From: JBBQZL01 sp038207745
GTDB taxonomy: Bacteria > Actinomycetota > Thermoleophilia > Solirubrobacterales > 70-9
Reading direction: 5' to 3'
Assembly: GCA_038207745.1 (NCBI GenBank)
Contig: JBBQZL010000156.1
Span: forward strand, 1 to 6,505
DNA: 6,505 bases
A program made the translations under genes and the position numbers. The notes beneath the pieces are model-generated. The model did no database searches. It had not been told where the DNA came from and saw only the letters and a list, made by a program, of their open reading frames with translations. Shown piece by piece: positions 1 to 5,988 of the stretch (its first letter is position 1; the number at the start of each line of letters is the position of its first letter).

Positions 1-2
1 TT

Positions 3-65
3 TTCGAGGATCAGGACGGCAACTTCCTGATCCTCCACAATCGCTACGCGCCGAAGGGCGAATAG
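3..65 (+). CDS. C-terminal end of a VOC (glyoxalase/bleomycin-resistance fold) family protein, 5'-truncated by the window
   Basis: The window opens inside a reading frame ending with TAG at 63-65. The 20 visible residues are FEDQDGNFLILHNRYAPKGE. A segment of the form F-x-D-x-D-G-N followed by hydrophobic residues is the usual last strand of VOC-superfamily proteins, where the region just before it normally supplies a metal-binding Glu. The frame lies 14 nt from the convergent end of the MBL gene at 80. Only this fragment can be seen, so substrate and true length are unknown. The assignment rests on a short but characteristic motif and on the stop codon fitting tightly against the neighbouring gene. 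Confidence 0.6.
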   Translation, partial: FEDQDGNFLILHNRYAPKGE

Positions 66-79
66 CCACCCCAGACCTC

Positions 80-823
80 CTAGCGCGATATCTGCGACCC
101 GCCCGTGATCGCGTCCTGGCCGTCATCGAAGCGGACCCAGGCCTTGTTGGTTCCGTCGTAGTCGGGCGCCCAGAGGACCAGGGTCGCCTCGCGCCCACCG
201 CTGACCGTGCACCGCCCGGTGCCTTCGTCGTCGAGTCCACGCCAGATGCGGATGAACGGGTTTGACTCCCACTCCTCGGCGACCGTGGTCGGCGCGCGGT
301 GGCCCGGGTGGAGGCGGGTCTCGGGAGGCAGCGTCATCAGCCGCTCCATGATCGAGTGCTTGAGATCGGTGAAACCGGTCGCACCCGGCGCCATAGTTCC
401 ACCGACGGTTCCCTTGAAGATCACGTCGGCCGTGATCGCATCGGTTCCGTCGATCAGCAGCGCAAGGTGCCCGGCCGCGTGGCCAGGGGTGAAGATCGCC
501 TCGATCTCGAGATCGCCGGAGTTGACCTTGTCGCCGTCGCCAATTATCTGATCGACATCCAGGTCGACACGGTCGGCGGTGATCTGGTGCGCGAGCACCA
601 GCAGCCTGCGGTCCTTCTGAAGCTCGGCGAGCCCCTGGACATGGTCCCAGTGATCATGGGTGAGCAGGATGTGGGTCAGGGTTGTGCCCTCGCGATCGGC
701 GCGCTCGAGCAGCGGCTCCATGACGCCGTTGCCGTCGATCAGGACACCGCTGCCGCCTGGCTCGTCGACGACGAGGAATGCATTTGAAAGCCAATCTGCC
801 TGTTCAACTCGCTGCAGAATCAT
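80..823 (-). CDS. MBL-fold metallohydrolase (glyoxalase II-like thioesterase type)
   Basis: This 247-aa protein has the full metallo-beta-lactamase metal set: THDHWDH at residues 55-61 (H56, H58, D60, H61), H115 in TPGH, D133 in TADV and H175 in HPGH, which is a two-metal (Zn or Fe) site. After H175 comes a tail of about 70 residues with a WES-N-PF-IRIW segment and beta-rich sequence, longer than in minimal glyoxalase II-like proteins and perhaps involved in substrate choice. There is no signal peptide, so it is probably cytosolic. The ATG at 821-823 is preceded by a strong ribosome site (AGAAGGGGAT reading on the minus strand, 827-836) that overlaps the end of the upstream dehydrogenase gene. 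The two genes are 12 nt apart and almost certainly cotranscribed. MBL hydrolases next to class III-type dehydrogenases are plausible thioesterases acting on the acyl-thiol product (inference). The exact substrate cannot be read from the sequence. Confidence 0.94.
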   Translation of the reverse strand: MILQRVEQADWLSNAFLVVDEPGGSGVLIDGNGVMEPLLERADREGTTLTHILLTHDHWDHVQGLAELQKDRRLLVLAHQITADRVDLDVDQIIGDGDKVNSGDLEIEAIFTPGHAAGHLALLIDGTDAITADVIFKGTVGGTMAPGATGFTDLKHSIMERLMTLPPETRLHPGHRAPTTVAEEWESNPFIRIWRGLDDEGTGRCTVSGGREATLVLWAPDYDGTNKAWVRFDDGQDAITGGSQISR

Positions 824-835
824 CAGATCCCCTTC

Positions 836-1942
836 TCAGTTGTAGTGAATGACGCTGCGGATGCCATCTTGGGCCTCCATCAGCTCGAAGCCGCGGTTGA
901 CCTCGTCGAGGGTGATGCTGTGGGAGATGAAGGGGTCAACGTCGATCTCACCGGCGAGATATCGCTCGATCAGTTCCGGGACCTGGTCACGCCCCTTGAC
1001 CCCGCCAAATGACGATCCCGCAATACGTCGGCCGGTGATCAGCCAGCGGGGGATCACATCAAGGGTCTCACCCCTGCCTGCGACCCCGGCGACGGTGCAG
1101 AGTCCCCAGCCCATCCGGGCGGTCTCGACGGCCTGCGCCATCACCTTGACGTTGCCTGTCGCCTCGAAGGTGAAGTCGGCGCCAAATCCGTCCGTCATCT
1201 CCAGCAGGCGTGCGACGGTTTCGTCATCGGCGACGAAGAGATCCGTGGCCCCCTGTCCCCTGGCAAGCTCGAGCCGATCCTCCGAGAGGTCGACGCAGAT
1301 GATCCGCTCGGCACCCTGGAGGCGCGCGCCGGCGACGGCGCCGAGGCCGACCATGCCGGCCCCGAATACGACGCAGGTGCTGCCGGGTTTGACCTTGGCC
1401 GTGTACATCGCGGCACCGAGGTCGGTCGAGAGTCCGCATGCAAAGAGGCAGGCCCGGTCGAGCGGCGCCTCGGGGTTGATCCTTGCCAGCGCGATCTCCG
1501 GCATCACCGTGTACTCGGCGAAGGTCGAGGTTCCCATGAAGTGGCGGATCTGCTCGCCGCCGCGGGAGATTCGAGTCGTCCCGTCCGGAAGGTAGCCTCT
1601 GCCCTGCTCGTCTCGGATCGCAAGGCAGAGGTTGGTCCTCGGGTCGAGGCAGTGGATGCACCTGCCACATTGCGGGGAGAAGAGGGTGACGACGTGATCG
1701 CCGGGGGAGAGGAGGGTGACATCGGCGCCGATCGACTCGACCACGCCGGCGCCCTCATGCCCGAGCACGCAGGGTGCATATCCCGAGGGATCGGCGCCGG
1801 AGGCGGTGTAGAGATCCGTGTGGCAGACCCCGCAGGCCTCGAGCCGGACCAGCACTTCGCCGGAGCGTGGCTCGGCCAGATCGACCTCCTGGACGACGAG
1901 CGGCTGGGAGAAATCTTCGAGAACTGCAGCGCGCATCTTCAT
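836..1942 (-). CDS. Zinc-dependent class III-type alcohol dehydrogenase (S-hydroxymethyl-thiol / formaldehyde dehydrogenase family)
   Basis: The 368-aa length and collinear motifs match the FrmA/AdhC class III family (about 370 aa). Catalytic zinc ligands are C40 (GVCHTD), H62 (GHEGAG) and C169 (FACGLSTD). The structural zinc lobe is C92, C95, C98 and C106. The Rossmann motif is GAGMVG at 194-199, and D218 at the end of the second strand favours NAD over NADP. R110 (in AIRDEQGRG) corresponds to the Arg that binds the S-hydroxymethylglutathione carboxylate in class III enzymes. The family oxidises thiol adducts of formaldehyde, or other alcohols, in the cytosol. In actinobacteria the thiol is often mycothiol, but which thiol is used here is unknown. 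The ATG at 1940-1942 has an AGGAT ribosome site 7-8 nt upstream; a second ATG lies two codons in. It is the first gene of a minus-strand pair with the MBL hydrolase. Confidence 0.95.
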   Translation of the reverse strand: MKMRAAVLEDFSQPLVVQEVDLAEPRSGEVLVRLEACGVCHTDLYTASGADPSGYAPCVLGHEGAGVVESIGADVTLLSPGDHVVTLFSPQCGRCIHCLDPRTNLCLAIRDEQGRGYLPDGTTRISRGGEQIRHFMGTSTFAEYTVMPEIALARINPEAPLDRACLFACGLSTDLGAAMYTAKVKPGSTCVVFGAGMVGLGAVAGARLQGAERIICVDLSEDRLELARGQGATDLFVADDETVARLLEMTDGFGADFTFEATGNVKVMAQAVETARMGWGLCTVAGVAGRGETLDVIPRWLITGRRIAGSSFGGVKGRDQVPELIERYLAGEIDVDPFISHSITLDEVNRGFELMEAQDGIRSVIHYN

Positions 1943-1955
1943 CGGCCGATCCTAT

Positions 1956-1965
1956 GGCACGTGCC
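1956..1965. promoter_or_regulatory. Perfect 10-bp palindrome GGCACGTGCC in the divergent intergenic region
   Basis: The palindrome sits 14 nt upstream of the dehydrogenase start codon, on the side of the divergent coiled-coil gene. Its position in a 107-bp divergent promoter region would suit an operator for a dimeric regulator of the dehydrogenase operon. No regulator gene lies in the window, the site occurs only once here, and such short GC-rich palindromes arise by chance, so the role is a guess. Confidence 0.25.
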
Positions 1966-2004
1966 TTCCCGGTCACCCGATCCAGATGTCCCGTCCGATG
2001 CGCA

Positions 2005-2010
2005 TATAAC
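2005..2010 (+). promoter_or_regulatory. Candidate -10 element (TATAAC) for the coiled-coil gene
   Basis: TATAAC lies in the most AT-rich stretch of the divergent intergenic region, 39 nt before the ATG at 2050, which leaves room for a short leader. No good -35 hexamer is visible at the expected distance, so the promoter would be weak, regulator-dependent, or dependent on an alternative sigma factor. Confidence 0.25.
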
Positions 2011-2049
2011 GATTGCCGCAATCACATCCAATGGAGGGAATCTCAGCCA

Positions 2050-2493
2050 ATGAGTAGTCGCTCAAACACCTACCTCGCCGTGCTCGGCGCTATCGGCCTG
2101 ATCATCGGCGTCGTGGCGCTGTTCATCGGCCTCGATGCCCAGAGCGCCAACAAGTCCGACGCCGAGCTATCGCAGCAGATCCGGACCGAGGCCGCCAGGC
2201 AGATCGCCACGATCAACGCGAAGCAGAAGGTGTCTGACGCCAAAGCCAACAAGAGCGACGCAAAGCTCCAGGGTTCCGAGGCATCAACGGCCAAGGCCGC
2301 CGCGGCAAACGAAGCAAGCATCAACTCGCTCGAGTCCCAGGTCAAGAAGGCCAAAAAGAACGCAGACGCAGCAAACACCACAGCCAACACGGCCAGCACC
2401 GATGCCACATCGCTCGCCAAACAACAGGACGTCCTGAGGGCGCAGGTCGAGCAACTCCAGAAGCAAGTCCGGAGACTCAACAACCAGCTGTAG
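2050..2493 (+). CDS. Small membrane-anchored coiled-coil protein, function unknown
   Basis: I do not recognise a named family. The 147-aa product has a short N-terminal stretch with one Arg, one transmembrane helix at about residues 8-28 (YLAVLGAIGLIIGVVALFIG), then a polar Ala/Lys/Ser/Gln-rich rod. The C-terminus is a clear coiled coil: L122, L129, L136 and L143 are spaced by seven, with V133, V140 and L147 at the partner position. It is probably a membrane-tethered trimer- or dimer-forming rod; which side it faces is not certain. The ATG at 2050 is chosen because GGAGGG (2033-2038) precedes it and the hydrophobic helix starts right after it. The same frame stays open back to 1774, but that part is antisense to the dehydrogenase and reads as Arg/Pro-rich nonsense. 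It ends 54 nt before the tRNA, with a hairpin between. Confidence 0.85.
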   Translation: MSSRSNTYLAVLGAIGLIIGVVALFIGLDAQSANKSDAELSQQIRTEAARQIATINAKQKVSDAKANKSDAKLQGSEASTAKAAAANEASINSLESQVKKAKKNADAANTTANTASTDATSLAKQQDVLRAQVEQLQKQVRRLNNQL

Positions 2494-2527
2494 CGAAGGG
2501 GTCCAACCCGAACGTTAATCTCGCCTC

Positions 2528-2544
2528 GGCCGGCAATCCCGGCC
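2528..2544 (+). terminator. GC-rich hairpin between the coiled-coil gene and the tRNA
   Basis: GGCCGG (2528-2533) and CCGGCC (2539-2544) form a perfect 6-bp stem around the loop CAATC. There is no T tract, so it is not a canonical intrinsic terminator. It could end the coiled-coil transcript or mark the 5' leader of the tRNA, which begins 3 nt later. Confidence 0.35.
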
Positions 2545-2547
2545 AAC

Positions 2548-2621
<74 letters not shown>

Positions 2622-2622
2622 T

Positions 2623-3044
2623 TTCGTCATTACCAGGTAGCAGGCGAAATTTCCACGCTCAACACGGCTCTCGTGTCGGCACCGATACCGACTGGGTGCC
2701 AATGTCGCCCAGAGGCGGGCCGATCTATCGCAACGAATCCATCCATTTCGCACGTCGCTGAGTTTTCGGTCTGATCTCGAAGGGGCTTGCGATGGTTCGG
2801 CGGCGGATCGATTCGCATCTTCCATTCCGGTAGCGATGGCTCTCTGGGGCCCGAAGTCGTCCCGCTCACGTGGTGATGGGCTCGTTTCAACGGTGTTCGT
2901 GCGCGATCTTCTCGATCCGATTGGAACTCGGTCTGTCTTGCGACTCCTCGTTCGGTCTGAGAGAGTGGCTTGAGGCGACGGTGCTGACGACGAGCCAACG
3001 CACAGGGCGTCGCAAATGGACAGATCCTCACCGAATGGACCATC
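2623..3044. other. Intergenic stretch of about 420 bp without a supportable gene
   Basis: Open frames exist on both strands, but their translations are low-complexity, Arg/Ser-rich, and run antisense through the tRNA or into the diguanylate cyclase. I see no start with a ribosome site followed by protein-like sequence, no clear promoter and no strong hairpin. The first 30 bases (to 2651) resemble the flank of the third tRNA copy, including GCAGGCGAAATT at 2640-2651. The region may hold the leader or promoter of the following gene, or decayed island DNA. Confidence 0.5.
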
Positions 3045-3926
3045 TTGCATCTCTCCAGCCAACAGCTGCAGGCGTCGGTTGCGCTTCTCGACCAAGCGAT
3101 CTACAACCACGAGCAGTGGTACAAGAACGTGGTGCGCGTGCTGATCGCCCGGCTACCCCCGGATGGGCCGGATCTGTTGCCTGACGCGCACGACCGCTGT
3201 CGCTTCGGCCAGTGGTACCGAAGCGATGGAGCCGCGGCGCTGCGCGACCATCCCGCGTTCGACGCGATCGGTCAGGCACACAAACAGATGCACGCGAGCG
3301 CCACTCACCTTCTGCAGCGGAGCGCCGATGAGCTGCCGATCTCGGTCGGCGATCTCGACCATTTCAGCAATCTGCTCGACCGCATGCGCCTGGAGATCCA
3401 AACCTTGCGGCGTGAGCTGGCGGAAATGGAGCAGAACCGCGACTCGCTCACGGGCGCGCGCAATCGCACGAATCTGCTACCCGACCTGCGTGAGCAACAG
3501 GCGCTGGTGCGCCGCGGCTTGCAGGAATGCGCGCTGATGATGATTGATCTCGACCACTTCAAGGAAATCAACGACCGCCACGGGCACGCCGCGGGGGATG
3601 CCGTGTTGATGTCGACCTCGCAATGCGCCCAGGCGCACGTGAGACCCTACGATCGCCTCTACCGCTACGGCGGCGAGGAGTTCCTGCTGTTGATGCCCCA
3701 AACCAGCATCGATGCGGCCTTGAGCATGGCGGAGAGGCTCCGGGCGGCGGTTGAAGCCCAGGAGATCCACGACCCCGGCGCTGGTCCGCCCTTGAGCGTC
3801 ACCGCGTCCTTCGGGGTGGCGCCGCTGGTCGCCGAGCGTCCGGTCGAGGATTCGATCGACGGCGCCGACAAGGCCATGTACCAAGCCAAGACCGGTGGGC
3901 GCAACCGCGTCGAAGCCCAGGATTGA
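3045..3926 (+). CDS. DgcZ-like diguanylate cyclase: zinc-binding CZB domain fused to GGDEF
   Basis: This 293-aa cytosolic protein should make cyclic di-GMP from two GTP. An N-terminal CZB domain (about 1-125) has H22, C52, H79 and H83, the same residue numbers as the zinc ligands I recall for E. coli DgcZ (296 aa), where zinc inhibits activity. The GGDEF domain (about 133-293) begins DSLTGARNR and carries the metal-binding segment MIDLDHFKEIND (166-177), the active-site loop GGEEF (209-213), and an RPYD product-inhibition site (200-203) five residues before it. It ends ADKAMYQAKTGGRNR. The TTG at 3045 is the first possible start after an in-frame stop at 2985 and gives the family length, but it has no ribosome site. 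Residues 190-195 look like a local compensated frameshift. It stands alone between two tRNA-derived repeats, suggesting acquisition by transfer. Confidence 0.9.
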   Translation: MHLSSQQLQASVALLDQAIYNHEQWYKNVVRVLIARLPPDGPDLLPDAHDRCRFGQWYRSDGAAALRDHPAFDAIGQAHKQMHASATHLLQRSADELPISVGDLDHFSNLLDRMRLEIQTLRRELAEMEQNRDSLTGARNRTNLLPDLREQQALVRRGLQECALMMIDLDHFKEINDRHGHAAGDAVLMSTSQCAQAHVRPYDRLYRYGGEEFLLLMPQTSIDAALSMAERLRAAVEAQEIHDPGAGPPLSVTASFGVAPLVAERPVEDSIDGADKAMYQAKTGGRNRVEAQD

Positions 3927-3984
3927 GCAGGGCCGGGCCTGGATCTCGCGAGGGTCCTGAGTAATGCCCACGGGGTCCGGTCAC

Positions 3985-4003
3985 CGAGTCCTTCCCGGCC
4001 CAT
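3985..4003 (+). repeat. Repeat copy 2: exact 19-bp copy of the tRNA 3' end (attR-like)
   Basis: The sequence is identical to 2604-2622. Homology to the tRNA stops abruptly on both sides: upstream it reads GGTCAC instead of GAAGGTT, and downstream GGGAAAG instead of TTCGTCA. The copy lies 59 nt after the diguanylate cyclase stop. With its right-hand bases it also forms the palindrome CCCATGGG (3999-4006). Confidence 0.6.
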
Positions 4004-4063
4004 GGGAAAGCCTCCATAGACGCACATTCTGAGGGCGTGCTCGTAGCGAGAGAACGCAATCAG

Positions 4064-4077
4064 CGGCGCCAGCGCCG
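4064..4077. other. Short GC hairpin CGGCG-CCAG-CGCCG
   Basis: A perfect 5-bp stem with a 4-nt loop lies in the 250-bp gap between the cyclase and the propeller gene. No T tract follows. It may be incidental in DNA of this GC content. Confidence 0.2.
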
Positions 4078-4111
4078 TGCCCAGCATTGTTGGATCGCGG
4101 CTTGTGCTGGC

Positions 4112-4120
4112 TGCTATGGT
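4112..4120 (+). promoter_or_regulatory. Candidate extended -10 (TGC-TATGGT) for the propeller gene
   Basis: TG-N-TATGGT resembles an extended -10 element, 56 nt before the GTG start. No matching -35 is evident, which is tolerable for extended -10 promoters. Similarity is moderate, so this is only a candidate. Confidence 0.22.
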
Positions 4121-4176
4121 CGTTGGCGGTTGCCTCTGCGCAATGTCGGGGTGGCTTCCATCAAGAGGGGCAGTAA

Positions 4177-5988
4177 GTGGTGAGGTCAGGGGTTCTGAGG
4201 GTCGCGTGTGCGTTTTGCCTGCTGGGCGGTGTTGCGACCGTCGATGTTGCCCAGGCTTCGACCGGAGATCTCACCCAGAAGGCCGGCACCGCGGGCTGTG
4301 TCTCTGACACCGGCGCGGGGCCGTGTGTTGACGGGGTCGGAATCGGCGACCCGAACACGGTTACGGTCAGCCCCGATGGCAAGAACGCCTATGTTGCCTC
4401 CAACGCGAGCGATGCGGTGGCGGTGTTCGATCGCGCCGCCGACGGCACGCTTGCCCAGAAGGCAGGTGCAGCGGGTTGCATCTCGGACACCGGCGCCGGT
4501 CCGTGTGTCGATGGGGTTGCGCTCAATGGCGCCGCCACCGTTGCGATAAGCCCCGACGGCAAGAGTGCCTATGTCGCTTCCCTCGACAGCAACGCGGTGT
4601 CGGTCTTCGACCGATCCGTGGACGGAACACTGACGCAGAAGGCCGGCACGGCGGGTTGCATATCGGACACCGGCGCGGGTCCCTGCGTCGATGGGGTTGC
4701 GCTCAGCGCCGCCAGATCGGTCACGGTGAGCCCCGATGGCAAGAGTGTCTATGTGCTGGGTTTTGCCAGCAAGTCCGTCGCGGTGTTCAATCGTGCCGCG
4801 GATGGCACGCTGACCCAGAAGGCCGGTACGGCGGGCTGCATCTCGGAGACCGGTGCCGGGCCCTGTGCCGACGGGACGGCAATCTCCAACCCGAACTCGG
4901 TGACAGTCAGCCCCGACGGCACAAGTGCCTACATAGCTTCAACGGCCAGCGGCGCGGTGTCGGTTTTCGACCGGGCCATGGACGGGACGCTGACCCAGAA
5001 GGCAGGCACGGCGGGTTGCATCTCGGACTCGGGCGCCGGTCCCTGCATCGATGGGGTCGGACTTGGCGGCGCCGACTCGGTGTCGGTCAGCCCGGACGGC
5101 AAGAGCGCCTACGTCGCGTCTCTGATCAGCGATGCGGTGGCGGTGTTCGATCGCGCAGCGGACGGCGGTTTGACCCAGAAGGCAGGCACCGCGGGTTGCA
5201 TCTCGGACACCGGCACCGGACCCTGTGCCGATGGGACGGCGCTTGTCGCCCCCACCTCGGTGACGGTCAGCCCCGACGGCAACAGCGCCTACGTTACGGC
5301 CTCCGGCAGCGACTCGGTGGCGGTGCTTGATCGGGCCGCGGACGGCAGCTTGACCCAGAAGCCCGGGACGGCGGGCTGCACCTCGGAAACAGGCGCGGGA
5401 CCCTGCGTTGACGGAACGGCTCTCGACTACGCCAACTCGGTGACGGTCAGCCCCGATGGCAGGAACGCCTACGTCTCGTCCCTGATCAGCGATTCTGTCG
5501 CGATATTTGATCGTGAACCGGCGCCGTTGCCCCCGCCCGACACCACCAAGCCGCTGTTGAGCGCGCTCAAGATGGCGCCACATCGCTTCCGAGCCGTAGG
5601 CTCTGGACCGAGCATCGCGGCTCATCTCGGCAGCAAGGTCTCCTACAAGCTCTCCGAGCCAGCGAAGGTGAGTTTAAAGGTTGAGCGGGCCCTGGAGGGA
5701 CGGCGCGTCGGTGGGAAATGTGTCAAACGCAGGCACTCCAACCGCCATGCGAAGCCATGCACACGCTATGTAACGCTGCGCGGCGGCTTTGCCCAGAATG
5801 GTAATGCCGGCCTCAACAAGTTCAGGTTCAGCGGCCGCCTCAAAGCCAGGAAGCTGCGCCCCGGCCGCTACCGTCTGCGCGCCGTCGCCACAGACTCGGC
5901 CATGAACAGGTCGCTGACGAAACACCGCCCGTTCCGGATCCTCCGTCGCCGGCCCAGCCGGCTGGAGCTTCCAACTCATCGGCCGTAG
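4177..5988 (+). CDS. Secreted seven-repeat beta-propeller (lactonase/LVIVD-like) protein with C-terminal Ig-like domain
   Basis: The 603-aa product starts at GTG 4177 (a second GTG follows directly) with GAGGGG at 4165-4170. A signal peptide (V9-A20 hydrophobic) is probably cut after AQA at 25-27. Residues 32-451 are seven 60-residue repeats with no insertion or deletion, each containing G-C-x8-C-P/V/A-D-G, VSPDG-x-x-x-Y and SVAVFDR-type strands, consistent with one seven-bladed propeller. Every repeat keeps two Cys (41/50, 101/110 and so on to 401/410), probably as disulfides after export. A Pro-rich linker (about 452-463) leads to a basic Ig-like module with FR-x-SG-x-L and RPGRYRL-x-A-x-ATD motifs and a further Cys pair in GGKC...PCTRY. 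Function is unknown; propellers of this kind bind ligands or other surface partners. The last four codons and stop lie in tRNA-derived sequence. Confidence 0.93.
   Translation: MVRSGVLRVACAFCLLGGVATVDVAQASTGDLTQKAGTAGCVSDTGAGPCVDGVGIGDPNTVTVSPDGKNAYVASNASDAVAVFDRAADGTLAQKAGAAGCISDTGAGPCVDGVALNGAATVAISPDGKSAYVASLDSNAVSVFDRSVDGTLTQKAGTAGCISDTGAGPCVDGVALSAARSVTVSPDGKSVYVLGFASKSVAVFNRAADGTLTQKAGTAGCISETGAGPCADGTAISNPNSVTVSPDGTSAYIASTASGAVSVFDRAMDGTLTQKAGTAGCISDSGAGPCIDGVGLGGADSVSVSPDGKSAYVASLISDAVAVFDRAADGGLTQKAGTAGCISDTGTGPCADGTALVAPTSVTVSPDGNSAYVTASGSDSVAVLDRAADGSLTQKPGTAGCTSETGAGPCVDGTALDYANSVTVSPDGRNAYVSSLISDSVAIFDREPAPLPPPDTTKPLLSALKMAPHRFRAVGSGPSIAAHLGSKVSYKLSEPAKVSLKVERALEGRRVGGKCVKRRHSNRHAKPCTRYVTLRGGFAQNGNAGLNKFRFSGRLKARKLRPGRYRLRAVATDSAMNRSLTKHRPFRILRRRPSRLELPTHRP
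4270..5529 (+). repeat. Seven tandem 180-bp coding repeats
   Basis: Units begin at 4270, 4450, 4630, 4810, 4990, 5170 and 5350, each opening with a Leu codon and then (A/T)-Q-K. All are exactly 180 bp, and long runs of bases are shared, for example around ATCTCGGACACCGGCGC and GTCAGCCCCGACGGC. The strict length and high identity suggest fairly recent amplification or gene conversion, and the tract would be prone to unit gain or loss by recombination. Confidence 0.93.

Noticed and set aside
849..1595. 248-aa plus-strand frame opposite the dehydrogenase
   Set aside because: The Ser/Pro/Arg-rich translation is typical of antisense frames in high-GC genes, and the dehydrogenase on the other strand carries all expected motifs.
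1774..2049. Upstream extension of the coiled-coil reading frame
   Set aside because: This part is antisense to the dehydrogenase gene and reads as Arg/Pro-rich sequence. The ribosome site and the membrane helix both fit the ATG at 2050.
4476..5330. 284-aa plus-strand frame with its own regular repeats (GLHLGHR...)
   Set aside because: It is an out-of-frame reading of the 180-bp repeats; the periodicity comes from the propeller gene, which has the signal peptide, the ribosome site and the coherent domains.
4270..5529. CRISPR-like array
   Set aside because: The repeat units are 180 bp, continuous, coding and in frame, with no repeat-spacer alternation.
4939..5625. 228-aa minus-strand frame over the propeller gene
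   Set aside because: It is an antisense shadow of the tandem repeats with Arg/Gly-rich composition and no start signal.
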